Under the pieces are notes generated by a model. The model searched no databases, had not been told where the DNA came from, and worked only from the letters and a program-made list of their open reading frames with translations. Shown one piece after another: positions 1-10,623 of a stretch of 64,000 nucleotides of DNA. The position numbers and the translations under genes are program-made. The DNA is from Cryptomeria japonica (taxonomy: Eukaryota > Streptophyta > Pinopsida > Cupressales > Cupressaceae): positions 554,799,136 to 554,863,135 of the forward strand of contig NC_081413.1 in assembly GCF_030272615.1 (NCBI RefSeq), read 5' to 3'. Every line of letters begins with the position of its first letter. Position 1 is the stretch's first letter.

Positions 1-334
1 AATCTACTAACAATGCTCTTTTCACTCTGCAAGTGCTAAAAAATGCTTCTTCGAATGCAAATAGGGTAAAAATGACTTAGTGAAACTTCCTTTTATTAAC
101 TTACCCACTGCATTTATTACACTACCAATAGGGTAACAAACCCTAATTACCACTTAACACACTCGCTTATACCGATAGGTATACTAACCGGTTGGGAATC
201 CTTAGAAAATCGATTAACAGAAATATCAAAATTCTTACATTACAACTCGAAATGCAAAATTTTCTTACCATACACACTTCAAGGGGTCTGGAAATAGATT
301 TATCAATATGCTCCGCTTAAGCTTATTGAAAATC
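1..334. other. Noncoding stretch downstream of the gag-like gene
   Basis: AT-rich sequence 3' of the minus-strand gag-like frame, with no sustained open frame on either strand. It probably belongs to the same minus-strand element, but nothing in it is recognisable. Confidence 0.4.
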
Positions 335-1548
335 TTATTTTATCGATGTAACATTCTCCACACTAGGTGAAGGATTTGATTCTTCCGATGGCCTATCCTC
401 ACTTTTATTCTTCCAAGTTCTATTCATATCCACTCTAGTTTCTTCAACATCAACCTTCTTCTTTCCTTTCCGATCTTCAGAGTGACTTACTAGTTGGTTC
501 TTCTTAGTTCTCTATCCTTCTTCTGCAATTCATAGCCACATGTCCATTGTTATTGCAAATTGTACAAATTACATTGGTTACCTTCTCCATCTCATAGGGA
601 CTAAACCGGTTGACATAGGGTTTTTTCTAGTTCATGTTTCTTCGGTTGTCATAAGTCCTTCTCCAGTCACTCATAGGTCTTGGATTCATGTGAGGTGTTG
701 GATTGTTTGCTCCATATCTGCATTCAATTGATCTATGTCCATACATATTGCGCATGTAACAATGACCTTCAAATCTTCTATATACATATCTAGTATTTGA
801 ATTATAGCATGTATTCTCATTAGATTTGCTTCTAGAAATATTATTAGTATGTCCAGGTTTGTGACAGTTAAAGCAAATAGGTTTGTAAGATTTGTTACTA
901 GTAGGCTTCTTAGCCTTAGGAGCAGTTTTACCTTCATGCATGTTGCTCTTGGTACAAGAAGATTCTCCTTTCTCAGATGTATTTTATCCTTACCCAGATG
1001 TGTCACCTTTCATCCTCTGTGATTGGATCTATTCATCTAGCATAGAGGAGCTCTTGTTGAATTTATCAAGTTTCCCATTAGCCTCAATAAGCTCTTTGGT
1101 AAGATCTTTATTGTGCTTCATAAGAGTCTCTCTAAGAGACATTGCCATTTCAAGATTTGCATGTAATGCTTCTTTCTCTTCCTTCTCCTCATGCCAGTGT
1201 TCATGCAAAGCTGCATTCTCCTGCTTGATCTTAGATATCTCATGATCTTTATCTTTGCTCAGGTCTTTAGCTGCCCTCCTAGCTTCAAGTTCTTGACTCA
1301 TACGGATTGTAAGAGCTTCAATTTCCCTCCTTAGGGTTAAATTTTTCACCATTTAGTTTCTCCACTTCTTCAGCCAGTGCATCAATGTTGGCCTCATTTG
1401 AAGAGCTGTTGTCAAAGATCTCCAATAATTTCTCAGTCATTTCTCTCCTATTTTCTTGTGAAGCTTTGAATCTACCTCTCAGGGTTTCAAGCTCATCCCT
1501 AGTTTCATCAAGTACTCTAGCCATCTCTCTATAATTGAAATCCCCCAT
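335..1548 (-). pseudogene. Gag-like protein: coiled coil followed by decayed CCHC knuckles
   Basis: The reading starts at an ATG at 1548 (MGDFNYREMARVLDE...) just inside the LTR and primer site. The N-terminal part (1548 to about 1330) and the middle (1352-1029) are rich in Glu, Lys, Leu and Arg with heptad-like spacing, suggesting a long coiled coil; they are in different frames, so a frameshift lies near 1330. The C-terminal part (941-627) holds two zinc-knuckle remnants: CFNCHKPGH, lacking its last Cys, and CYMRNMYGHRSIEC, whose second Cys is Arg. A basic/acidic tail ends at 335-337 in a third frame. The gene resembles the plus-strand gag at 62130-62879 in order and in short motifs (TIRMSQELE here, TMRMSKEIE there). 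It is presumably a nucleic-acid-binding particle protein, now inactive. Confidence 0.7.
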
Positions 1549-1597
1549 AATGGCTTTAGGGTTTCCTTCTAAGTGTTTAAGCCTTAAAGAAGTTAAT

Positions 1598-1608
1598 CTT
1601 TGATACAA
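1598..1608 (-). promoter_or_regulatory. Decayed primer binding site (tRNA-iMet type)
   Basis: On the minus strand this reads TTGTATCAAAG, two mismatches from the TGGTATCAGAG primer site used by many plant copia elements. It lies 2 nt inside the LTR edge at 1611, the same spacing as the two well-preserved copia primer sites in this window. Confidence 0.6.
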
Positions 1609-1610
1609 GT

Positions 1611-2590
1611 TGATACACTTATAAAGCACTGAGAGGGGGGGTGAATTAGTGATAGCAAAAACAATAACACTTTAATCCCAGACTGGTAAAAACATTTAAC
1701 CAGTTTACTTAAGACTTTGCATGCAATCCAAAGTGTTATAAAAGGATTCACAACAAGTAAAGCATTCACCATAACACAAGTATTTATACGTGGAAAACCC
1801 AACTAGGAAAAACCACGGTGAGATGGAACTCACAAGTTAGCTATTTGCAGAAATAGGTAATTGACCGGTTAAGGTCTACAGAGTGCTTTGTTAGGAGCAG
1901 TCCCTGTTAAAGATCCTAAAGCCCTGTTAGTAGCTATACCTAGTTAAAGGTAACCTCAATGGACAATTTAGATCCAGGTTAATGAATCACATTCTTCTTG
2001 TTTAGATCCTTTATTGTTCACACATTACTACATCACCGACATACCCTATGAATCCTTCAACAAATTGCATCAACTCATAAAATCACTTGTATCTCGCATA
2101 TAAAAATAACTCATCACAATGTCTTTTTATACACATTAGATTTCATGTCAGCTCAAGAACCTCAACACAATTTCCTAGGTTCAGTGTATCTAGACAATCA
2201 TCCATAACACATCACAAATCACTACCAAAAATGTCGGTTGGTGGTAACACATCACAACCTATGATAACTCATCACACAATCAGGAAAACTGGTTGGAACT
2301 CTGATACTGGTTGAGTGTTGACCACATCAAACTCATAGACCAATTGTCTCCATTCGCACCTTGGCTCTCTCTGTTGTATCTTGAAACTGGTAAATAGTGG
2401 AATTGATCAAAACCAATTATCTTAATTGCATATACTGGTTGTCTACATATACAGATTTAGACATCCTCATACCGGTTGGACTTACTCTATACATATGATA
2501 CTGGTTTCCAATACAAAGACTTAATAGTAGTACCGGTTTGACTTAACTAAGACAATCAAAACATGTGTATCATCAATGACAACACATAAA
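1611..2590 (-). repeat. 5' LTR of the left copia-like element, proximal piece
   Basis: The inner edge carries the C-rich/G-rich box (CTGAGAGGGGGGGTGAATTAG in part) that also marks the ends of the copia LTRs at 53252, 58843 and 62062. The piece contains several ACCGGTT-like boxes and, near its outer end, the ATCAATGACAACA motif shared with other LTRs here. It stops at 2590, where LINE copy A begins; the last 10 bases (2581-2590) are duplicated at 6280-6289. Confidence 0.75.
2581..2590. repeat. Target-site duplication, left copy, of LINE copy A
   Basis: AACACATAAA, repeated exactly at 6280-6289. It brackets LINE copy A. Confidence 0.8.
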
Positions 2591-2798
2591 TTCATCCTGT
2601 GGCACCATCAAATATAATTTCTAAATGCCCCCTCCTCTTATTTTGAAGCAAGTTTATTATGGAGGTATTAAGTATTTATTCAAGTGTCTTTTCATTATTG
2701 TTTGGCATGGATTCTGGGCTTTTTTTTAGGGCATCCACATAAACTAGAGAAGAAGATTAGGAGTTGAGAGAAGGAAATTCAATGATAGCGAAGGAAAT

Positions 2799-3738
2799 AT
2801 GGGAGGAAATTAAAAAAGGTTTGAATCTACGTCTTGCTTGGATTGGAGGAAGAATAGGGAAGTGTGGGATATCCTTCAGGAGGGGGGTTTGAGTGTGTTT
2901 ATGGAGAGGCTCAGTGGGAAAGATCCTATGGTCACCAAACATTTTATCAAGAACTGGAAGAATGGTAAGATCTTGGTCGAGTCCCAGATGATGACTATAG
3001 ATGAGAAGATTATTGTTGAAGCTATGGGGATGATTACCAAGGGCATGAAATTTTATAGGGACCATAGCATTTCTGATAAAGCTACAGACAAATTCCCTGT
3101 TATGAATGAGGAGAGGAAGAAGATGGTAAAAGTCGACAATTCCTATCATTCCCTGAAAAAGATATGTAGGTCATGGAGGTTTGTTTTATTCGCTACTATT
3201 ACTTATATCACTTTAAATGATAGGTTTACCAGAGCCTATGGTCACCATTTTGTTTTTCTCAACCATTTTCACCATGAGGAAAAGGTGAGCTCGTTGTATT
3301 ACCTATCTTGCTCCATGGACCACACTATCAAGGAGATTCAGAAAGATCCTAAAGGTGACCATGCCCTTCACTAGGGTATTATGGCTCTTGTCTATAAAGT
3401 TCTTAAAGGGGAGAGTATTGAAAAACCTATAAAAGGCAAATATGCAAGAAATGAGGACATGGAGAGTGAAGCCAGTGGCTTTAACTTTGACTCGAAGGCT
3501 GAAGGTGATTCGGAGGAGACTAGAAAAAAAGGTAGGAATAAGGCTAAGAGGAAAAGAATTGTGGTGGATTCAGATATTTCAGAATCTGAGGCCAAATCCT
3601 TTGAAGGGAAATTTATTAAAAAAGAGAAAGGAAAAGTTACTGGAAAGCAAATGTAGAGGAAGAAGACCAGCAAGGAAAGCAATAAAGATATCCTGCCAAA
3701 TCCTGATTGATTCTGAAGATGAGGCAGAGGATAATAAA
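2799..3738 (+). pseudogene. Unrecognised LINE-borne protein, N-terminal part (copy A)
   Basis: I do not recognise the family. The natural start is probably the ATG at 2799 (MGGN..., conserved in copy B), although a TAA follows at 2811. The readable frame then gives DWRKNREVWDILQEGG, a conserved block around KNWKNGKILVESQ, a highly conserved core containing ICRSWRFVLFATITY, RFTRAYGHHFV and LNHFHH, and then a Lys/Glu/Ser-rich stretch with SEASGFNFDSKAEGDS-type acidic segments. In-frame TAG codons occur at about 3372 and 3654; the first replaces a Gln codon (CAG) kept in the related frame. A frameshift lies near 3700. The core is loosely like domains found in plant transposon proteins, which I cannot confirm. 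The gene is cut at 3738 by a solo LTR and resumes at 5342. Confidence 0.7.
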
Positions 3739-5336
3739 TGTTGGCATTATGTGAACCGACATGAAGACATAATGATATTGTATGTTGTCATTGATGTCAA
3801 TATGAGACATGGTGTGAACCGGCACATGTGATAGGTGAAGAGAGAGGAACCGACATATGTATGAACCAGTTTATATGCCAAAGTGAAGCGGCATATTTGT
3901 TCAAGGTGAACTGGCATGTAGTTATGGGAACCGACACACGGAAGCATTGAATGACTACCGATTGGTAGGTAGCTTCCACTTCAGGGTTTCCGGTTGGAGT
4001 ACCTCAAGTCTGTGTGACTCAATCAGTGATCTTTGTGTGATGAGTTAGCAGTATGATGGAGGACAGATCGTGTTGCCACGTAAGCTCTGTGTGCATGAAG
4101 GATCTTGCATGAAGATGACTATTCCTATCTACCTTGGGAATGTGTGAAGTCTGTCAAATAGTGATAACATGTGACGGGTTATTAGCCGCCATGAAAATGG
4201 TGGATAATGGACAATGGAGAATGTCTTGAGATCGATTCAAGATTGTTGCGTTTAATGCAATATGATTCAATGGTTAGGATCGAACCATTTGAATTGCTTA
4301 ACCTAACAGGTTTAGGGTTTAGGGTTTTTGCTACCGACCTGTATGTTTCCTATAAGGTCGATGTTGGGTTTCTTTCTAAGGTCGTTGGAAAAAGTTATGA
4401 GTGTGTGTCCAAGGGAAGTGATATGTGATTCTTGCCAAACCAAAGGAGAGAAGAGATATCTGCAAAGTGAATGTGTAGAAGGTGAAGAGGAGCCAAAACA
4501 GATCTGCATTAGCATTGAGTGCTATTAACAGATCATTATAATTCCTTTTGATTTCTAACCACTTCAATAGTTGTAAAATCACCTAACAGGGTAGCCTTAA
4601 TTGGCTTGATTCAAAATCCCTTAAATCGGGTGGTCTTAACCAGCTTGTTTCAAATCCCTTAATAGTGTAACTCAAGGCTAATGAGTTCTGAGAAGCTAGA
4701 GATCTTAGGAGATCCTTTCAACTATTGAGTTCTTGAAATCCTCTAACAAGGTGACCCTACCGGGTTTAACCCTTAACTGGGTATCCCTTAACTAGGTGAT
4801 CCCTAACAGGATCGGTTCCTACCAGAACCTATTGTAATGTCCTTAACCGGACAAGGCTCCTAACAGAGCAAACTTCTAAAGAGTTCAAAAAGAAGCTTGT
4901 GGGTATTCATCCCCACCGTGGTTTTTCCCAGTTGGGTTTCCATGTGAAAAATATGTGTGTCATGTGAAATGCTTTTGTCTTGTGATGCTTTGTTTTATCT
5001 GTTAAGCACATGAAGGTTCTATGTTTTATCCCTGTGTATAAAGCATATTGAACTCACTGGTGTGAAGATCTAATGAATAAGTTTACCTATTTATGCATGA
5101 GAATATAATGATACTGTAGTATTGAGCTAAGAGGAAAGCTTATTGAGTGACCGGTTCATGACTAATTGAGTTGTACTGGATGTTACTGGTTGCACTCTGA
5201 TTAACCGGCATCCCTGTTTGTCAGCCATTTGGAGTATTTGTTGTCAAACCGGTTTTGGACTGTATTTGTGTTTGTATTGATTCACGCCCCCCTCTCAGTA
5301 CCAGTTTGGTACTAGTGGTTCATCATTGAGTTATCA
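3739..5336 (+). repeat. Solo LTR (copia type, 1598 bp) with perfect 5-bp target duplication
   Basis: Begins TGTTGGCATT and ends TTATCA, flanked by ATAAA at 3734-3738 and 5337-5341. It interrupts the coding sequence of LINE copy A exactly where copy B reads on uninterrupted. No gag, pol or second LTR is attached, so it is a recombination-derived solo LTR. It is homologous along its length to the solo LTR at 25087-26600, including the terminal CCCCCCTCTCAGTACC box, a (TTTAGGG)2 telobox at 4311-4329 and about seven degenerate TGAACCGGCAT motifs in 3750-3945. Confidence 0.9.
4311..4329 (+). promoter_or_regulatory. Telobox-like (TTTAGGG)2 in the solo LTR
   Basis: Two tandem TTTAGGG units followed by TTTTT. 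The same double motif lies at 25689-25702 in the homologous solo LTR, and a similar GGGTTTAGGG at 61607-61620 in a different copia LTR. Teloboxes are known plant promoter elements bound by telomere-repeat-binding proteins; a role here is inferred. Confidence 0.5.
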
Positions 5337-5341
5337 ATAAA

Positions 5342-6031
5342 AAGGACGAGGGACATTATAAGGAGGGGGAGGAGAACTAGGTTACAGACAACATTGAGGG
5401 TTTGAATGCCGAAGATATGCAAAAAGAGGAGAAAGAAGACAAAAGTGGTAAGCTTAGTGATTGTGTTGGTGAGAATGCGACTATAAAAGGTTTCTGTGAG
5501 ACTGTTGGTACAATGATGAAGGATATAGGTAGCTTGAAGAAAGATATGCTGACTGTCAAAAGAGCTACGGTTGGAAAGAAACCCTTGATGGAAAATGTTA
5601 AAGAATTGGTAGTTGCAATTAATAATGCGGAAGCCATTGAAATCATGGTGGGAAAAATTATTAACACTGAAAAAAAGGTTAAAGAGATGAGAGATAACAA
5701 GGAGGGGAAAGGAATGGACACTTCTATGAACAACCTGGGTAGCATAATTTATAAGATGGAACTCATTGTTGAGAAGATGGCAGAACAAAACTTCCAGATC
5801 CTCAAAGCATTGGTGGATAACATGAACATACTGATCAATAGATTTGAGAACAACACTGAGAAGGATGTTGACAAGGTACAACCGGACAAAAAAGGCCATG
5901 AGAAGAGGACCAGAGCCAATACTAGGAGCAAGGGCAACATCAAAGTTTGTGAGCTGGAGGAGTTAAAGACTTCGACGGATAATATGAAGTTGATGGTTGT
6001 CCAAGTTGAGGATATCATGAAGAGCATATAG
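5342..6031 (+). pseudogene. Unrecognised LINE-borne protein, C-terminal coiled-coil part (copy A)
   Basis: Continuation of the 2799-3738 gene after the solo LTR. An open frame of about 209 codons (5402-6031) is Lys/Glu/Met/Asn-rich with heptad-like spacing, suggesting a coiled coil. It matches copy B (36523-36137) in several blocks: IKGF, EISDL/IGSLKKD, KPLMENVKELVVAIN against KPLSENLKELMVSIN, EAIE.MV.KI, NFQILKA. Copy A extends about 70 residues beyond the copy B stop, ending in a Lys/Arg-rich segment (KKGHEKRTRANTRSKGN). One in-frame TAG lies near 5380. Function unknown. Confidence 0.7.
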
Positions 6032-6279
6032 ATGTCTCTGTCTCTGTCGTGACATTGGTCTTATTTTCTATCTTTTTATTGTCGTTCTGCTTTCCGAATG
6101 CTATCTTTTCCTGGTTTATTAATGTAATGTTTTTTTTTTGGGTTGTGATCCCTTTTTGTTTGGTTGGGATTTGTTTTAGTTTGTGTAGTGATCAGGGACA
6201 ATGTTTTCTAGCTCTTTCTATATTTCCTACTTTCTAAAAGGTTCGGGTTCCTTTCAAAAACCTGCTTTTACTTAATCAA

Positions 6280-6289
6280 AACACATAAA
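6280..6289. repeat. Target-site duplication, right copy, of LINE copy A
   Basis: AACACATAAA, identical to 2581-2590. The preceding bases (TTAATCAA) are the shared LINE 3' terminus. Confidence 0.8.
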
Positions 6290-6323
6290 GTCAACCAATA
6301 CAAAAATCATCATCATGCCAACA
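6290..6323 (-). repeat. 5' LTR of the left copia-like element, distal 34 bp
   Basis: Resumes the LTR interrupted at 2590. On the minus strand it begins TGTTGGCATG, as several other copia LTRs here do, and then runs into the duplicated target site. With 1611-2590 the LTR totals about 1.01 kb. Confidence 0.75.
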
Positions 6324-7299
6324 AAGTTGTGTTGTCTTCAAGTGTCTTCATTTGTTATATACCTGTAAAATGTATTTGGGCTAATCTAGGCCCCCCATCA
6401 CTTGCACACTCCTTATTGAGTGGTACACTTGGTGAATGTATTTACTATGCTTGATGTTTTCCTGCCAAGAGTAGATTGATAAACAATTTCCTCATCCTCC
6501 ACATTTTGACAAACATTCCAAACCCAAACTTTCACACTTGCATATACAAAGTCCAAATCTAGTCCACCTCATTTGCACCTCATGTTCCATAAGCCTAAGT
6601 TTTATAAGAATCCCAAGAAGTCTATCCATCGCTAAGTCAAGAAGAAGAAATTCACCCAAGCACAACTTTTTAGATGCCAAAAATTTTGGTATACCAATTG
6701 CAAACTCTTGCTTAAACATAGGACCTTGTTGCACCGATATCACGATTATACCCATGGTCATAGAAACAAGTTTGATGGTAGTGAGGAACTAAGAGTTAAC
6801 ACCCTACATCAAGGATTAGGCTTGTATTTCAATACCAAATATCATCAAAATAAAGGTGGTCATATCTCTTCATACAATTTGTCATCTGAACCCATCACTT
6901 ATTGAATCATTTCCTTTTCAAGAATAATCTAGTCACCACTTTCTTCTATCCATCATTATCACTCTTCTTTAATATTTCATCATTAACCTTTTCTAAGGAC
7001 TTAGCATATCAATCAATTCAACAATAAAACCTTAATCAAATCAATCTTTAATCAATTATCCAATGCTTCAATCAATCATCCAAATCAAATCAGCCTCACG
7101 CTAAGGTTTTTACCTTGTGAAGTTTTATTTGGACCTCATCTTAAATCAATTAATCATTTGATCAACAACCACGAGGATAATTTGCTCCTAGTCACATCAT
7201 TGCCCCTATTCTTCACCCTTAATCTGTAGCGCTCATGGTATCCATCCCCATGATTTATGTCCAATCTTCCTCTTCTCTTCTAGAATCTATGCCATTATC
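6324..7299 (+). other. E1 leader region, noncoding
   Basis: About 1 kb of AT-rich sequence with many ATCAATCAAT-type words between the inserted copia-like element and the first gag-like residues of E1. No sustained frame. By position it should be the untranslated leader; the leader of E2 is about 2.2 kb long, so this is plausible. Confidence 0.45.
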
Positions 7300-9059
7300 T
7301 AACCTGATCACATCTATTCTTTAACATGATTCTATCCCATCTTCCTCCACTAATCGAAATACTTCTATTCCTCAATCTTCTATCCCCCTCAACAATACCG
7401 CTAACTTCATCAATGATTCTCTTTCTCATGCCACAACAACCTATGGGTCACACCCAATCATCAACTCTCAAGTCCATGTCACATTGGTCATTACATCTCA
7501 AATCCCCCTTTATTCATCTTACCAATATATTAGTGGTGGTGGTGTGTCATCCATGACTCAACAGATGCCTAGGAAAACACTGTCCATCATGTCCAATATC
7601 CACACCATGATTTAATCAAGGAAATTCAGGACATGAAGAATATCATCAAAAACATGAAGGAAGAGACTAACAAAAGAAAATCTTATTCATTCGAGGAATT
7701 TTATCCATATCCTTATGATCCATCAATGTTAGTCGCACCTTACCCTCCAAGGTTTGAGATGCCTAAGTTCATGAAGTATGAAGGCAAGGGTGACCCCTGA
7801 GACCATGTCTGTGAGTTTCATATCTTATCTTAAGAGGTCTCCTATAGTGATTTGTACCTTCATAGGATTTTTCCTAAAAGTCTTACAGGAGACTCCCTTG
7901 TGTGGTTCTCGTCCCCACCTTGAGGTTCCTTTACTTCTTTCCCAGACTTGGAAGAAAAGTTTGTGGCCCACTATGCTTACAATATCATCAATGAAATTTC
8001 CATGATGGACCTATGTAACACAAAATAGAGGCTCGAAGAAACCTTTGCCAACTTCTTGCAAAGGTGGCGACATCTTATCAGAAATCAAATAAGAACACTT
8101 CCTCTTATAACAATGATAAACTGAAATTCTGGTCCAAAAACAAGAACGTAGTCAATGATGGTGTCATTGACGCAAAGTGGGTTCAAACTGTGGTCACTCC
8201 TCCTGAACCCACCACCACTAACCATCAATTCAACAATCACAAAAGCAATCAAAGTCAATCTCAAAGACCCCCCAAAAATGTCTCAGTCCAGGGGCGACCA
8301 CCTCAATCTAATAGTCAGACTCCAAGGGAGTATACTGCTCTTGTTGAACCCATCAAGGTTGTGTTCCAAAAACTTGTCCAAGCTGGTGGAGTTATCTTCT
8401 CGATAACCTACATGTTTGATCCTAATCAACCCAAACCTAGATTGTATAATAAAAATGAGTATTGTTACTATCACCGCATCAATGGGAATGATACACGAAA
8501 GTGAATGAAACTAAAGAACTATATCCAATACCTCATTGATAAGGGTGATATTGAGGTAGCAACAACAAAAACTAGTAATAGTAGTGACAAACTCAAGATG
8601 TATCAAGAACCCTTCCCAAAAAATGAAAAATGCAAGGCCTCATCATCTAATGTTGTCAACTATGATTATACTAATCATATAATTGACTTTGACTCCTTGG
8701 TGCATCATATAGAGCTTGCAGATAACCACATCAACATCATCACTATCCAAGGAGCTAATCCTCCCCCTTCCCAAAGCAGACCTAGGGTCACTATTCAAGG
8801 TGGTCCCCCCCCCCGCCCCCCATTCAAGGCATCACCCCCTCCGCTTCCCATTCTCAAAATGACTGTAATGTAACCACTCACCACGGAAGAGTAAGTCTCC
8901 AAGGAGCTCCTCCCCCACCCAACCCTCCCCTGAGTTCATCCACCCATTGATATGACCTTCTAGATCACCTCAAAACGGCTCCTGCACAAAATTCCATCCT
9001 AGAGCTCCTCAAGACCTCCCTCGTTCACAAGGAGATTTTGGAACAAGCCCTCCTTGAAT
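7300..9059 (+). pseudogene. gag: E1 gag (Ty3/gypsy), decayed, cut at its C-terminus by the LARD
   Basis: The clearest part reads YPYPYDPSM, then PRFEMPKFMKYEGKGDP (about 7690-7797), the usual start of the plant gypsy capsid domain, followed by a W-containing helix region (LVWFSS...EEKFVAHYAYN) to about 8000. Downstream (8064-8870) is a Pro/Gln/Ser-rich part and a degenerate zinc-knuckle region (YCYYHRINGNDTRK, then IQYLIDKGDIE) typical of Tat gag C-termini. The stop after GKGDP is a TGA where relatives have Arg (CGA). There are several frameshifts. The upstream part, 7300-7600, is Ser/Thr/Ile-rich and uncertain. The coding line stops at 9059, where TGAAT is duplicated, and continues at 44663. 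Confidence 0.75.
9055..9059. repeat. Target-site duplication, left copy, of the LARD
   Basis: TGAAT, repeated exactly at 44658-44662. Confidence 0.85.
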
Positions 9060-10623
9060 TGTAGTGTCCCTCCTAGACTTACATTTTGATTCATGGTTCA
9101 ATAGACTTATCTAGACTTATGATGATGGTTATGACTTTATTCCTATGCAATAGACATTTATGATGCTTTATGGATATATGATATATTGATGACTTTTGAG
9201 GATCTATGTGATGGATGACATGTTATGATTACTCGATGGATGATATTTCTTGATGGCTTATATGTATTTGAGATTCTTATGCGATTTATATGATTTTATG
9301 ATATATGATGATGATATTAACCCTACTTCATGATGATGATTTTATGAGATTTGTTTGTATTGGGTGACTGTCTTCATGAAAGGGACGATACCTTATCACT
9401 CGTTGCAAGCATGATAAGGTGTTGTGATTCTCTTTCACTTGCCTTCTACTATGATTTTGTATATATATATGTTCTTTTATGTTTATCAGTGGATGCAGGA
9501 TTGCAGGTACCAAACATCGACTCCACTTGGTCTCACAGGTCTAAGCGTGTCCTAATCCAAATGGCAGTTGTCAGAGATGACTTGGTTTTCCCTCACCTAC
9601 TCATGGTCTGGTATGTTCACCTTGTTAGTCTTGTTGGGTGTAAGTGATGTCTAGCCTTGAGTCGATATCTTGTTCTACCTATGTGTGGTTGGTCATGTGT
9701 GTGCATATGATTTATTATGAATTGGATTGATTATCCTATGGTTGGATAATGTTTGTTTAATTAACAAATTAATGTTTATTAAATTAATTAATTAATGTTG
9801 TGTAATAGTTAATAAAGTTATAATTAATTAATGAATTAATTAATAGATATTTGATTTATTGTTATTGAATTATTAATGTTTGATTTATTAATTAATTGGT
9901 TTTATTTTGGATTTATTTGATTGTTATTTATTTAATTGATTTATTGACTATTATTTTATTTAATTAATTTTATTTATTGTTGATTTATTTATTTTAGATA
10001 TAGTTGTTAAGTTGATTTTGATTAATTAGTAATTATAAAAGTATAAAGCCTATTTCTATTTCTACACCCTTAAAAAGTAATAATATTCTTATTTTGCTTT
10101 TACTATGCATGAGAGGTGTAAAAATAAAATTTATTTTTACCTACCCTCTTATTTGATTGGGTGAAATTGAAATTGTTGGTAGGAAATATATTAAAAATTC
10201 TACCTTGGAACTATATAAAGTAGGTTGGAAATATTGTTTTATGATTTTTTTTTATTGGTTGAGAGTTTTTGTGGGAAATCTTTCTATTTGGCTTCTTGTA
10301 GCTGTTTGGGGGTTACCCGTGGGAACTATTTTGGAGTCTGGATTCATGTTTTGATTTGGATTGAAGATTTTGGAGTGGTTTTGGATTCAACATTTCTTCC
10401 TCTTCGATTCAACTCTTTTGGATTGCGATTTGAAGGTCGGTGGATTTTTAATTTTTACATTCATGTTTCTAGAGAATGCTTTCTTCCTAAGAAAATATGT
10501 TTGTCATGTCTGAAAATTTTTAGAAAAAAGGGGGTAAAAACTTTATTGAAAATCAGACACAAGAATTACAAAGAGACCCAAGGCCCTAAGGCCCTATAAA
10601 AGAACCACAAGCCCAACCCAAAA

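Larger units (their letters stand above)
2591..6279 (+). mobile_element. 5'-truncated LINE 'copy A' carrying the unrecognised 3' module
   Basis: Bounded by a perfect 10-bp target duplication and inserted into the LTR of the left copia-like element. Without the nested solo LTR it is about 2.1 kb. It aligns along its whole length with minus-strand copy B (35750-38214), and both end in TTAATCAA after the shared motif CCTTTCAAAAACC. Copy A starts near the position equivalent to the end of RNase H in copy B, so the two copies are truncated at different 5' points but share one 3' end, the hallmark of target-primed reverse transcription. It carries the split pseudogene 2799-3738 plus 5342-6031. Confidence 0.8.
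1..6323 (-). mobile_element. Copia-like LTR element with coiled-coil gag, 5' part, split by later insertions
   Basis: Minus-strand LTR retrotransposon whose 5' LTR is at the right (1611-2590, resuming 6290-6323). Leftward from it come a decayed tRNA-iMet primer site (1598-1608) and a gag-like gene (335-1548); the rest of the element lies beyond the left edge. The outer LTR end reads CCAACA on the plus strand (TGTTGG on the element strand), the usual copia terminus here. The 3.7 kb between the two LTR pieces is a LINE insertion with a 10-bp target duplication. No pol is visible, so autonomy cannot be judged. Confidence 0.75.

Noticed and set aside
8803-8821. C-run (CCCCCCCCGCCCCCC) as a regulatory element or quadruplex
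   Set aside because: It falls in a Pro-rich, decayed part of E1 gag and is best explained by slippage of proline codons, or by sequencing error.
9351-9647. 98-codon frame with a counterpart at 39933-40148
   Set aside because: LARD LTR copies again; the counterpart is truncated by base changes.
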